Origin: JADFRD01 sp964491015
GTDB taxonomy: Bacteria; Fidelibacterota; Marinisomatia; Marinisomatales; TCS55
Direction of reading: 5' to 3'
DNA length: 30,251 nt
Assembly: GCA_964491015.1 (NCBI GenBank)
Contig: CAZBEY010000019.1
Coordinates: 1 to 30,251, forward strand
Positions 15,840 through 24,605 of this stretch are shown here, piece after piece. Position numbers and translations under genes: made by a program. The notes under the pieces were generated by a model. That model ran no database searches. It saw only the letters and a program-made list of their open reading frames with translations, and was not told the DNA's origin. Numbering within the stretch: position 1 is the stretch's first letter; each line of letters starts with the position of its first letter.

Positions 15840-16274
15840 GATGAATTGAGAAATAATATTAAGAATATGCTTCCTAGCGGATTCTATTTGATGGATATGA
15901 AAGAAGATCCCCATAAGGGATTAATTCGTTGTATCATTGATAGTGAAAACCCTATTTCACTTGATGATACTACTCGCATTTCCAAGACGATTCAAAATTC
16001 ACATATTTTGGACACCTATTATCCAAAAGGCGCCTCCTTGGAAGTCACTTCATTTGGTATCAATGGATCATTAACCGAATCTTTTCAATTCAGGAAAAAT
16101 GTTGGGAGAATGCTCAACATCACCTTTGATAAAGATGGATATAAAAAAAGCGTCAAGGCGGAATTAAGGGGTTTTGATGGAAAGACCCTTTTTTTACGCA
16201 ATAAGAATAAAAGTCAATTTCAATTGCCATTGACAAAAATTATAGATACAAAAGTAGTAATTCAATTTAAATAA
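15837..16274 (+). CDS. rimP: ribosome maturation factor RimP
   Basis: 145-residue RimP, needed for late assembly of the 30S subunit. The N-terminal domain reads GLIRCIIDSENPISLDDTTR, and the signature LEVTSFGINGSLTESFQFRK corresponds to the usual LEVSSPG-LxxPL block, here with SFG in place of SPG. The C-terminal SH3-like domain follows from about residue 88 (GRMLNITF). It is somewhat shorter than the typical 150-160 residues. Its position, immediately ahead of nusA and infB, is the classical one. The start codon lies in a small hairpin without a ribosome site. Confidence 0.93.
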   Translation: MDELRNNIKNMLPSGFYLMDMKEDPHKGLIRCIIDSENPISLDDTTRISKTIQNSHILDTYYPKGASLEVTSFGINGSLTESFQFRKNVGRMLNITFDKDGYKKSVKAELRGFDGKTLFLRNKNKSQFQLPLTKIIDTKVVIQFK

Positions 16275-16287
16275 ACACGGAGTCGAA

Positions 16288-17781
16288 GTGATCAACCGAG
16301 AATTAATAGAGGTATTTTCAGAGATAGCCAGAGACAAGAATGTTGAGCGGTCTGAACTTGGTAGTATACTTGAACAACTTTTTCTTTATATAATTGAGAA
16401 AGAAAGGGGAGAAAATTCTAATTGTAGTGTTATTATAAATATTGATAAGGGTGAAATTGAGATCTATGCAGAGAGATTGATTGTGGAAGTCATAGAAGAT
16501 CCTGTCTTAGAAATTTTATTAGAAGACGCTCAAAATGAATTGCCGGATGAAAATTTTGAAATTGGTGACGTATTTGTTGAAGTGATTGATCCGCGAATTT
16601 TTGGTCGTAGAATGGTTAATACAGCCAAACAGTTTTTTAGTCAACGTATTCAAGATGTGGAAAAACATTATATTTATGAAGATTATGCTCAAAGAATTGG
16701 AGAAATTGTCATTGGCGTTGTGCACCAAGTTCAGCGCGATAATATTTTCATCAATATTGAACAAGCAGAACTCAGGATGCCAAAAAATGAACAAATCCAT
16801 TCGGAACGTTACCGCAGAGGTGATACAATAAGAACAGTCGTTAAGTCTGTAGAAGTGACTCCACGAGGTCCTGAAATTATTGTGTCAAGAAGTGACAACC
16901 ATTTTCTCTTCAAATTATTTGAAATGGAAGTACCTGAAATAGACGATGGAATTATTGAAATATTAGCGATCGCACGTCATCCCGGTAATCGTGCCAAAAT
17001 TATCGTGAAATCCCAAGACAGAAGAATCGATCCGGTGGGCGCATGTGTGGGGATGCGTGGGAGTAGAATACAAGCTATTGTCAGGGAATTAAATAATGAA
17101 AAAATTGATATTATAAACCATAGCAATCAATCGGAAATATTGATTTCAAGAGCGCTGTCACCCGCAAAGCCTATTGATCTTTACATCGATGATGATAGAA
17201 AATACTGTGTTGCCTTATTTAATGAAAATGAATTGGAATTTGCAATTGGTAAAGGAGGTGTCAATATAAACCTGGCTTCCAAGGTTACTGGTTATAAAAT
17301 TGATGCTTATGGTAAAAATGAATACGAGCGCCAGCAAAATGACCAAGCTACTGCATTAATTGATATTCCCGATTTCGATGAAAATTTTGCAAAATTATTG
17401 ATTAAAATTAATATAAAAACCGTATCAGATTTGCTTAATGCTGATGAAGATATGCTTATGGGGGTCGATGGTTTTGACAGTGAAAAATTGGAGAATTCCT
17501 TTAATGTTGTTCAAGCTTTTATTGAGCGAGTAGAGCAGGAAGAAGTGGAAGAGGAAGAACTCAATATAGAAGAACTCCTCGGTAATACGGAGGATTTCGA
17601 ACCTCCGGCAACTGATTCAGGTAAAGATGATGTTGAATTAAAAGAAGAATCTGATGAGAATATCGAATTATCTCCGGTGAATTCAGAAGAATTGAAAAAT
17701 AACGCGAACGAGTCCGATACATCTGAAAGTGATGATTCTAATAAAGATTCTGAGCAAAAAATGGAAGAATTAGAGTCCTAA
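16288..17781 (+). CDS. nusA: transcription termination/antitermination factor NusA
   Basis: 497 residues, GTG start with GGAG nine bases before. The domains come in order: N-terminal RNA-polymerase-binding domain (1 to about 125), S1 (about 135-200, GEIVIGVVHQVQRDNIFINI), then two KH domains with GACVGMRGSRIQAIVREL (about 251-268) and FAIGKGGVNINLASKVTGY (about 317). A helix-hairpin-helix-like segment (VSDLLNADEDMLMGV) follows. The last 80 or so residues are a very acidic Glu/Asp/Ser tail, low in complexity. NusA binds elongating RNA polymerase and affects pausing and termination. It follows rimP by 13 bases and precedes infB by two. Confidence 0.96.
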   Translation: MINRELIEVFSEIARDKNVERSELGSILEQLFLYIIEKERGENSNCSVIINIDKGEIEIYAERLIVEVIEDPVLEILLEDAQNELPDENFEIGDVFVEVIDPRIFGRRMVNTAKQFFSQRIQDVEKHYIYEDYAQRIGEIVIGVVHQVQRDNIFINIEQAELRMPKNEQIHSERYRRGDTIRTVVKSVEVTPRGPEIIVSRSDNHFLFKLFEMEVPEIDDGIIEILAIARHPGNRAKIIVKSQDRRIDPVGACVGMRGSRIQAIVRELNNEKIDIINHSNQSEILISRALSPAKPIDLYIDDDRKYCVALFNENELEFAIGKGGVNINLASKVTGYKIDAYGKNEYERQQNDQATALIDIPDFDENFAKLLIKINIKTVSDLLNADEDMLMGVDGFDSEKLENSFNVVQAFIERVEQEEVEEEELNIEELLGNTEDFEPPATDSGKDDVELKEESDENIELSPVNSEELKNNANESDTSESDDSNKDSEQKMEELES

Positions 17782-17783
17782 TC

Positions 17784-20204
17784 ATGGCAAAACGTCGCAT
17801 ATTTCAAATAGCCAAAGATCTGAACATTTCTCATACAGAAATTGTGAATTTCCTCAAAGATCACGGGATAGATGTTGCAAGTCATATGTCCCCCGTTGAT
17901 GAAGAGACGGTGATTCTTATTGAATCTGAATTTGCAAAAGATATGGCAAGTATTGCACGATATAGAAAAGAACAAGTACGACGAGAAATCCACCATTCCA
18001 GAATTGTTGAGCAGCAAAAAACAACTAAAAAAATTAATCTTTTATCTCTGGAAGAACAGAGAAAAATTGAAGAAGTGGAAAAAATTAACACGGCTGAATT
18101 AGAAAAGAAAAAGAAAGAAAAAGAAAAGGAAAAAGAAGAGGAGCTGAAAAAGAAAAAGGAAGCGGAACAAAAAGCGAAAGAAGAAGAAGAAAAAAAGAAG
18201 ATCGAAAAGCCAAAAAAACAAAAAATGCGGAAAATTGACCTCTCGGAAATTGAGGGACAAATTGGACAAACATCTCGGCCAAAAAAGAAAGAATCTGATA
18301 AAAAGAAAAAACCTATTAAAAAAAGTGTAAAAGATGCTGTTAAACAAACATTATCTAAAATTGATACTAAAGGAAAGAAAAAACAGTATAAAAAAGACAA
18401 AATATACCAAGAGGATGAACCGCTGAGTGACGATGATAAAAAAACAATAAAAGTGGCGGAATATTCAAATGTTGAAGAACTTAGCAAAATTTTTGAAGTC
18501 AATCCAAGTGAGATAATTCAAGAGTGTTTAGGGTTGGGTAGGTTGGTGACTATGAACCAACGGCTCGATTGGGAAATTATTGAACTTTTAGCGGACTCTT
18601 TTGGTCTAATAGCCGAGAAAATCACCAATATCGGTGAGGAATTATTTTCAGCAGATGATACCGAGGAGGACATTTCCAACTCAATACCACGTCCGCCTGT
18701 CGTTACAATTATGGGACATGTTGATCATGGAAAAACGTCACTATTGGATTATATCAGAAAAACCAATGTGGTAGCGGGGGAATCCGGCGGTATCACACAG
18801 CATATTGGCGCATACAAAGTAGAAGTAAATGATGGACAGCAAATCACATTTTTAGACACTCCCGGGCATGAAGCCTTTACTGCGATGCGTGCAAGGGGAG
18901 CTCAAGTTACAGATATCGTCGTGGTTGTTGTTGCAGCTAATGATGGTGTGATGCCTCAGACAATTGAAGCAATTAACCATGCAAAAGCGGCAGAAGTACC
19001 ATTAATCATCGCAATAAATAAAATGGATTTACCGTCAGCTGATCCGGATCGAGTAAAAAGAGAATTATCAGAGCATGAAGTTTTGGTAGAGGATTGGGGT
19101 GGTAAAGTCCAAGCAATTCCCATTTCTGCAAAACGCGGTGATGGTGTTGATGAATTAATGAATTCTATCTTATTAGAATCTGAAGTCTTAGAATTAAAAG
19201 CAAACCCGGATACCGAAGCACGCGGAACAATCATCGACTCAAAGCTAGACATGGGTTATGGTCCAATTGCAACGGTTTTAATTCAAAAAGGAACATTAAA
19301 AGTAGCAGATTTATTTATTTGTAGTAATTATTCAGGAAAAGTCAGAGCATTGATGAATGAACGCGGACAGCGAGTTGAGTCCGCGGGACCATCAGAATCT
19401 ATCCAAGTACTTGGATTTGAAAAAGTCCCTCAAGCAGCTGACATTTTTGCTGTGTTTAAAAATGAAAAAGAATTAAAACGAATTGCAACGGAGCGACAAC
19501 GTCTAAAACGTGAAATTGAACAAAAACGGGTGATTACACAATCATTAGATGCAATGTCCGCAATGATTAAAGACGGCGCAATAAAAATGCTTCCACTGGT
19601 GATTAAAGGCGATGTTGACGGCTCAATAGAAGCGTTAGCTGAAACTTTTGAAAAAATTGAACACAAAGAAGTCGGTATCCAAGTTATTCATAAAGCAGTT
19701 GGTATGATTACTGAATCAGATATTTTACTCGCATCCGCATCGAATGCAGTTGTTATCGGATTTCATGTTCAGATTAGCTCTAATGCAAAACTGCTTGCAA
19801 CCAAAGAAGGCGTAGAAATAAGATCTTATAATGTGATTTACAATGCAGTAGAAGATGTAAAACTGGCACTTGAGGGCTTGTTGGAGCCTGAACAGGTTGA
19901 GAATATTCTCGGACATGCCACTGTTTTAGAAACATTCAAGATTCCCAAGCTTGGTTTTATTGCAGGGAGTAAAGTAGACGAAGGTATCATTAAGCGAGGC
20001 GAAAAAGCACGAATCATTCGTGATGAGGAAGTGATCCATGAATCAACGATTAATTCATTAAAACGTTTTAAAGATGACGTAAAAGAAATTAAGGAAGGTC
20101 TTGAGTGCGGTATTGGTGTTGAAGGTTTCCAAAAATTTAAAGCAGATGACGAAATTGTTGCATATGAAATTCAGAAAATCAAGCGAGCGCTCATAACAAA
20201 TTGA
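17784..20204 (+). CDS. infB: translation initiation factor IF-2
   Basis: 806-residue GTPase that brings initiator tRNA to the 30S subunit. The N-terminal IF2-N domain (RIFQIAKDLNISHTEIVNFL) is followed by a Lys/Glu-rich linker (about 90-210), a second IF2-N-like domain, then the G domain with GHVDHGKT (311-318), DTPGH (358-362) and NKMD (412-415). Domains II, III and IV follow to the end (GFIAGSKVDEGIIKRGEKAR). The Lys-rich linker gives long meaningless open frames on the other strand. The ylxR and ribosomal-protein-L7Ae-like genes often found between nusA and infB are absent here; the gap is two bases. The stop codon overlaps the rbfA start. Confidence 0.97.
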   Translation: MAKRRIFQIAKDLNISHTEIVNFLKDHGIDVASHMSPVDEETVILIESEFAKDMASIARYRKEQVRREIHHSRIVEQQKTTKKINLLSLEEQRKIEEVEKINTAELEKKKKEKEKEKEEELKKKKEAEQKAKEEEEKKKIEKPKKQKMRKIDLSEIEGQIGQTSRPKKKESDKKKKPIKKSVKDAVKQTLSKIDTKGKKKQYKKDKIYQEDEPLSDDDKKTIKVAEYSNVEELSKIFEVNPSEIIQECLGLGRLVTMNQRLDWEIIELLADSFGLIAEKITNIGEELFSADDTEEDISNSIPRPPVVTIMGHVDHGKTSLLDYIRKTNVVAGESGGITQHIGAYKVEVNDGQQITFLDTPGHEAFTAMRARGAQVTDIVVVVVAANDGVMPQTIEAINHAKAAEVPLIIAINKMDLPSADPDRVKRELSEHEVLVEDWGGKVQAIPISAKRGDGVDELMNSILLESEVLELKANPDTEARGTIIDSKLDMGYGPIATVLIQKGTLKVADLFICSNYSGKVRALMNERGQRVESAGPSESIQVLGFEKVPQAADIFAVFKNEKELKRIATERQRLKREIEQKRVITQSLDAMSAMIKDGAIKMLPLVIKGDVDGSIEALAETFEKIEHKEVGIQVIHKAVGMITESDILLASASNAVVIGFHVQISSNAKLLATKEGVEIRSYNVIYNAVEDVKLALEGLLEPEQVENILGHATVLETFKIPKLGFIAGSKVDEGIIKRGEKARIIRDEEVIHESTINSLKRFKDDVKEIKEGLECGIGVEGFQKFKADDEIVAYEIQKIKRALITN

Positions 20205-20563
20205 CCATTCAAAAACCTTATAAACGGACGGATCGCGTAGGGTTACAAATATTGCAAATTCTAGGTGAAATAACGACGAAACATATTAATATCTCCCACC
20301 TTGGCTTTATTACATTCACAAAAGTAGACGTTTCCACAGACCTTAGACATGCTAAAGTATTTTATAGTGTATTGGATCAGAAATTCTCCCATGAGCATAT
20401 CCATTCTGAATTAAACATGTTATCCAAAGCATTTCGTAAATATCTCGGACAAGAAATCAGGACAAAAAACACCCCAGGATTAATATTTTATGAGGATGAC
20501 TCTTTGAAGCATGAAGAACATATGATGAAAGTATTTAAAGATTTACATAAGGACGAATCATGA
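20201..20563 (+). CDS. rbfA: 30S ribosome-binding factor RbfA
   Basis: 120 residues. A cold-shock-linked factor that helps mature the 16S rRNA 5' end. The pattern RTDRVGLQILQILGEITTKH, FTKVDVSTDLRHAKVFYSVL and a C-terminal FYEDDSL match the KH-like RbfA fold. It starts with TTG whose last two bases are the first two of the infB TGA stop (TTGA), so it is translated by coupling. Its end overlaps truB by four bases. Confidence 0.93.
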   Translation: MTIQKPYKRTDRVGLQILQILGEITTKHINISHLGFITFTKVDVSTDLRHAKVFYSVLDQKFSHEHIHSELNMLSKAFRKYLGQEIRTKNTPGLIFYEDDSLKHEEHMMKVFKDLHKDES

Positions 20564-21204
20564 TTTTGAATATGTTTAAGCCAAAAGGGTGGACTTCATT
20601 TGATGTTGTTAAAAAAGTTCGGTTCATAACGAAAGAAAAAAAGGTGGGTCATGCCGGTACACTGGACCCTTTTGCTGAGGGTGTTCTCATTTTGGGAACA
20701 GGGAAAGATACAAAACGGTTAACGGATATATCGGCTTCAAAAAAAATATACAAGGCTGTTTTAAAACTCGGTGTTCAGACGGATTCATTGGATGTAGACG
20801 GAAATATTGTCGTAAAGGAAGAAATACCAAATATATTAGTTAACGACATTAAAAGGGTATTGAAGTCATTCCTTGGTGACCAATTACAAATACCACCGAT
20901 GTTTTCGGCAAAAAAAGTTAATGGAACTCGTTTGTATAAATTAGCACGAAGGAATATTGAAATTAAACGGGAACCATGTAAAATCCATATCGATTCCATC
21001 GATTTGATTGACTACATTCCACCACTGGTAACACTCCAGGTAACCTGTTCAAAGGGAACCTATATTAGAGTTCTTGGAAGTGATATTGCTGAAAAATTAG
21101 GAACCGTTGGTCATTTAATAAAACTAACCCGTCTTGGAATTGGTAATTATATCATTAATGACGCAATTCGTATTGAGGAATTTCAGGAAAAATGGACGTC
21201 CTAA
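20560..21204 (+). CDS. truB: tRNA pseudouridine-55 synthase TruB
   Basis: 214 residues. It makes pseudouridine 55 in the T loop of tRNAs. The start NMFKPKGWTSFDVVKKVR and the catalytic block KKVGHAGTLDPFAEGVLILG (with the catalytic Asp) are intact, as are KIYKAVLKLGVQTDS and IPPMFSAKKVNGTRLYKLAR. It is shorter than the roughly 300-residue form because the C-terminal PUA-like domain is missing, as in several other phyla, so I do not treat it as truncated. It overlaps rbfA (ATGA) and ribF (13 bases). Confidence 0.95.
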   Translation: MILNMFKPKGWTSFDVVKKVRFITKEKKVGHAGTLDPFAEGVLILGTGKDTKRLTDISASKKIYKAVLKLGVQTDSLDVDGNIVVKEEIPNILVNDIKRVLKSFLGDQLQIPPMFSAKKVNGTRLYKLARRNIEIKREPCKIHIDSIDLIDYIPPLVTLQVTCSKGTYIRVLGSDIAEKLGTVGHLIKLTRLGIGNYIINDAIRIEEFQEKWTS

Positions 21205-22127
21205 CGTCTATTAATAATATAGAACAGAGCGGGAATTCAATTGTAACGATTGGTTCTTACGACGGTCTTCATCGCGGCCATCAAGAAATAATAAAGAAAG
21301 TCGTTTCTAAATCACAAACACAAAATGTTCGATCAGTCGTTATCACTTTTAATCCCCACCCTCGGCATATTTTAGACGAAGGGTCAGCGATGCCGCTGCT
21401 AATGTCGATTGATAAAAAATTATCTTTGTTAGAACGCATTTCTGTCGATATGGTTTTGGTCATTCCTTTTACAAAGAAATTCTCAACTATATCGCCAAAA
21501 CAATTTATGGATGACATCGTTTTTAAGAATTTTAATCCGAAGCATATTATTGTTGGATATGATCATCATTTTGGATTTAATCGAGAAGGTTCACCTGATT
21601 TTTTGGAAAAATATTGTCGAAGTAATAATGTTACGTGTGAAATTGTTAAAGCAGTAAAGGACGATTCAGTCATTTTTTCCAGCTCGCATATACGACAATT
21701 AATATGCGATGGATTTATTAGACGTGCGTCATTCGAACTCGGTTGGGTATATGGTTTTAAAGCAGTCGTTGTCAAGGGAGCGGGTAGAGGCAAGGGACTG
21801 TCATTCCCAACTGCAAATTTTCTACCAGTGGAAAAAAATCAATTATTTCCTAATAATGGAGTCTATTTTTGTAGAGGAAGGATTAATAGCAATTCACTGT
21901 ATGGAATGTGTAATTTAGGCACTAGACCAACATTTGATGAAAAGGATTTTGTAGCAGAAATTCACTTTTTTACGCCAGACTTCAATGATTTATATGATAA
22001 AGAAATTGAAATTGAGTTTCTCGAAAGGATTCGAGATGAAATTAAATTTGAAACACCAGAACAATTAGTCAGTCAACTGAAAATTGATAAACAATATTGT
22101 AGCGAATTAATGAAAAAATATTTATAG
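21192..22127 (+). CDS. ribF: bifunctional riboflavin kinase/FAD synthetase
   Basis: 311 residues. The N-terminal nucleotidyltransferase domain (GSYDGLHRGHQEII, with the HxGH-type motif) adenylates FMN to FAD. The C-terminal flavokinase domain starts near residue 195 with GAGRGKGLSFPTAN, the riboflavin kinase signature, and includes NLGTRPTF and EIHFF. Its start lies within the last 13 bases of truB. Its presence between truB and rpsO is the standard arrangement. No flavin riboswitch is visible. Confidence 0.95.
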   Translation: MDVLTSINNIEQSGNSIVTIGSYDGLHRGHQEIIKKVVSKSQTQNVRSVVITFNPHPRHILDEGSAMPLLMSIDKKLSLLERISVDMVLVIPFTKKFSTISPKQFMDDIVFKNFNPKHIIVGYDHHFGFNREGSPDFLEKYCRSNNVTCEIVKAVKDDSVIFSSSHIRQLICDGFIRRASFELGWVYGFKAVVVKGAGRGKGLSFPTANFLPVEKNQLFPNNGVYFCRGRINSNSLYGMCNLGTRPTFDEKDFVAEIHFFTPDFNDLYDKEIEIEFLERIRDEIKFETPEQLVSQLKIDKQYCSELMKKYL

Positions 22128-22135
22128 GAGATGTT

Positions 22136-22405
22136 ATGTCAATAACAAAAGAAGAAAAAGCAGAAATTCAAAAAAAACATGGAAAACATGAAACGGATAC
22201 CGGTTCACCGGAGGTTCAGATATCGATTCTGACCAAGAGAATTCGTGAATTAACTGAACATGCAAAAGAAAATAAAAAAGATCATCATTCCCGAAGAGGA
22301 TTAGTTATGATGGTCGCAAAAAGAAAGAAACTAATGAAATACTTGCGTCGCAGAAGTCCTGAAGGTTATGTGGAGTTGGTAAAGGAATTGAAAATAAGAG
22401 GATAA
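22136..22405 (+). CDS. rpsO: 30S ribosomal protein S15
   Basis: 89 residues, full length. The S15 signature is complete: HGKHETDTGSPEVQISILTK, HAKENKKDHHSRRGLVMMV and KRKKLMKYLRRRSPEGY. It has an AGGAG ribosome site. It lies eight bases after ribF and nine before pnp, so any S15-binding autoregulatory RNA fold would have to lie within the end of ribF. Confidence 0.98.
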   Translation: MSITKEEKAEIQKKHGKHETDTGSPEVQISILTKRIRELTEHAKENKKDHHSRRGLVMMVAKRKKLMKYLRRRSPEGYVELVKELKIRG

Positions 22406-22414
22406 GAAAATAGT

Positions 22415-24589
22415 ATGATAAGTAAAGAAAGAGAAATTGCAGGAAAAATTTTGCGATTAGAAACGGGTAAAGTTGCCCGTCAAAGTAATGGTTCCGTAAT
22501 GGTAACCTATGGAGAAACAGTCATTTTGGCAGCAGTAAATGCGTCTAAAGAACCACGAGAGGGTATTGACTTTTTCCCACTCCAAGTGGAGTATCGTGAA
22601 AAACATTATGCCGGTGGTAAAATACCCGGCGGTTTTTTCAAAAGGGAAGCGAGACCCGCTGAACATGAGGTATTAACAAGTCGGTTGACCGATCGCCCCA
22701 TTCGGCCTTTATTTCCAAAAGGATTTAGAAATGAAGTCCAAGTTATGATAACTGTGTTACAGAGTGACGGTGAAAATATGGCGGATACGCTTGCCGGTGT
22801 TGGAGCATCTGCAGCGTTGATGACATCAACCATTCCATGGAATGGTCCAATAGCCACAGTTCGCGTTGGAAGAATTGATGGCGAATTCGTTATCAATCCA
22901 ACTCGTACAGAATTATCGAATTCTAATATAGAAATGATAGTTTCAGGAAATCAGGAAACAGTTGTAATGGTCGAAGGTGAAGCTGATGGCGCTAGTGAAT
23001 CTGAAATATTGGATGCTTTAAAACACGCTCATGTTGTCATTAAAGAAATCATTGAACTTCAAAATGAATTGTTATCCGAAATGGATATTCAAAAGGTTGA
23101 ATTCGTTAATCCTGAACCAGATAAAGCCCTGGTTGATGCTATTGATGAAAAAATTGGAAATCAAATTTCTGATATCATCAATATTGCAGACAAACATGAA
23201 AGAGCAACCGCCAAGGATTCAATGACTGATTCAATTCTTGAAGCTCTTGAAGAATCTTTTCCTGATGAACAAAAAACAATTAGGTCTATTGTCGGCGATC
23301 GATTTAAAGACGCTTTTCGTGAACAGGTACTATCTACCGGTAAAAGAAGCGATGGGCGGTCAACGACTGAAATTCGTCCGATTACCATCGACGTGGGTCT
23401 TTTAAATCGAACACATGGTTCTGCTTTATTTACTCGTGGAGAAACGCAGGCGTTAGTTGTGACAACATTAGCATCAAAAAGCTCAGAAATGATCATTGAC
23501 AGCATGGATGAAGATTATAAAAAGAATTATTATCTTCATTACAATTTCCCTCCTTATTGTGTTGGGGAAGTTGGACGTATTGGTTTTACAAGTCGTCGTG
23601 AAATTGGTCATGGGAATTTAGCGCAGCGCGCAATTAAACCTGTACTCCCGGATTATGATGATTTTCCATACACCATTCGAATTGTTTCAGAAATTATGGA
23701 ATCCAATGGATCGTCCTCCATGGCGTCTGTTTGTGGTGGTTCCTTATCTCTGATGAATGCCGGTGCACCATTAAAAGGTCATGTGGCAGGAATTGCGATG
23801 GGATTAATTACGGATGGAAAACGTCATGCAATATTAAGCGACATTTTGGGAGCTGAAGATCATCTCGGTGATATGGATTTTAAAATAGCCGGAACTGCAG
23901 ATGGTATCAACGCTATTCAATTAGACCTGAAAATAGAAGGAATATCATTTGAATTAATGGAGCAAGCATTAGAGCAAGCTCGTGTAGGTCGTTTGCACAT
24001 TCTAAATTTGATGAAAGAAGCATTGCCTGAGGCGAATGAAATCTCACAATATGCTCCCCGGATTTTTTCAATCACAATTAATCCTGAAAAAATTGGCGCT
24101 TTGATTGGTCCTGGCGGTAAAAACATCAAAAAAATTATTGAAGACACTGAATGTGAAATCAATGTTGATGATGATGGTAATGTAACCGTTGCAGGTTCAA
24201 ATGTCGATAAATGTAATGACGCCATTGAACTTGTAAAAGCAATTACTTTCGAACCGGAGGTTGGTCAAGAATTTGACGCAATTGTATCTCGTCTGATGAC
24301 ATTTGGCGCTTTTGTTGAATTTGCTCCTGGCCGTGAAGGTCTGGTGCATATATCAGAAATTGCCTGGAGTCGTACTGAAAAGGTAGAAGATGTGTTAAAA
24401 CCGGGAGATGATGTTCGAGTGAAGCTTATTAAAGTCGATGATCAAGGCAGGCTCGATTTCAGTCGAAAAGCACTCCTTCCTAAACCAGAAGGGTGGGTTG
24501 AACGACCCAAGAGAGAACGGCATGACAGAAATGACGGTGGTCATGGAGGAAATAGAGGGCGTCGTCCATTCAGGAAAAAGCGTTTCTAA
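22415..24589 (+). CDS. pnp: polyribonucleotide nucleotidyltransferase (PNPase)
   Basis: 724 residues. A 3'-5' phosphorolytic exoribonuclease acting in mRNA decay. The two RNase PH domains are separated by the helical domain; the second carries LHYNFPPYCVGEVGR (about 374-388) and SSMASVCGGSLSLMNAG with the catalytic region DILGAEDHLGDMDFKIAGT. A KH domain (GPGGKNIKKIIEDT, about 565-578) and an S1 domain (about 618-690, TFGAFVEFAPGREGLVHISE) follow. The last 30 residues form an Arg/Gly-rich basic tail (RHDRNDGGHGGNRGRR), probably extra RNA contact. It is the last gene of the translation cluster; ald follows 16 bases later. Confidence 0.97.
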   Translation: MISKEREIAGKILRLETGKVARQSNGSVMVTYGETVILAAVNASKEPREGIDFFPLQVEYREKHYAGGKIPGGFFKREARPAEHEVLTSRLTDRPIRPLFPKGFRNEVQVMITVLQSDGENMADTLAGVGASAALMTSTIPWNGPIATVRVGRIDGEFVINPTRTELSNSNIEMIVSGNQETVVMVEGEADGASESEILDALKHAHVVIKEIIELQNELLSEMDIQKVEFVNPEPDKALVDAIDEKIGNQISDIINIADKHERATAKDSMTDSILEALEESFPDEQKTIRSIVGDRFKDAFREQVLSTGKRSDGRSTTEIRPITIDVGLLNRTHGSALFTRGETQALVVTTLASKSSEMIIDSMDEDYKKNYYLHYNFPPYCVGEVGRIGFTSRREIGHGNLAQRAIKPVLPDYDDFPYTIRIVSEIMESNGSSSMASVCGGSLSLMNAGAPLKGHVAGIAMGLITDGKRHAILSDILGAEDHLGDMDFKIAGTADGINAIQLDLKIEGISFELMEQALEQARVGRLHILNLMKEALPEANEISQYAPRIFSITINPEKIGALIGPGGKNIKKIIEDTECEINVDDDGNVTVAGSNVDKCNDAIELVKAITFEPEVGQEFDAIVSRLMTFGAFVEFAPGREGLVHISEIAWSRTEKVEDVLKPGDDVRVKLIKVDDQGRLDFSRKALLPKPEGWVERPKRERHDRNDGGHGGNRGRRPFRKKRF

Positions 24590-24605
24590 ATAGGAATAAA
24601 AAATA

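Noticed and set aside
17882..18502. 206-residue open frame on the minus strand
   Set aside because: It is the reverse reading of the Lys/Glu-rich linker of infB; the Ser/Phe-rich translation is a composition artefact.
20560..21204. truB as a truncated pseudogene because of its 214-residue length
   Set aside because: The catalytic domain is complete and tightly embedded in the operon; several lineages lack the C-terminal domain.
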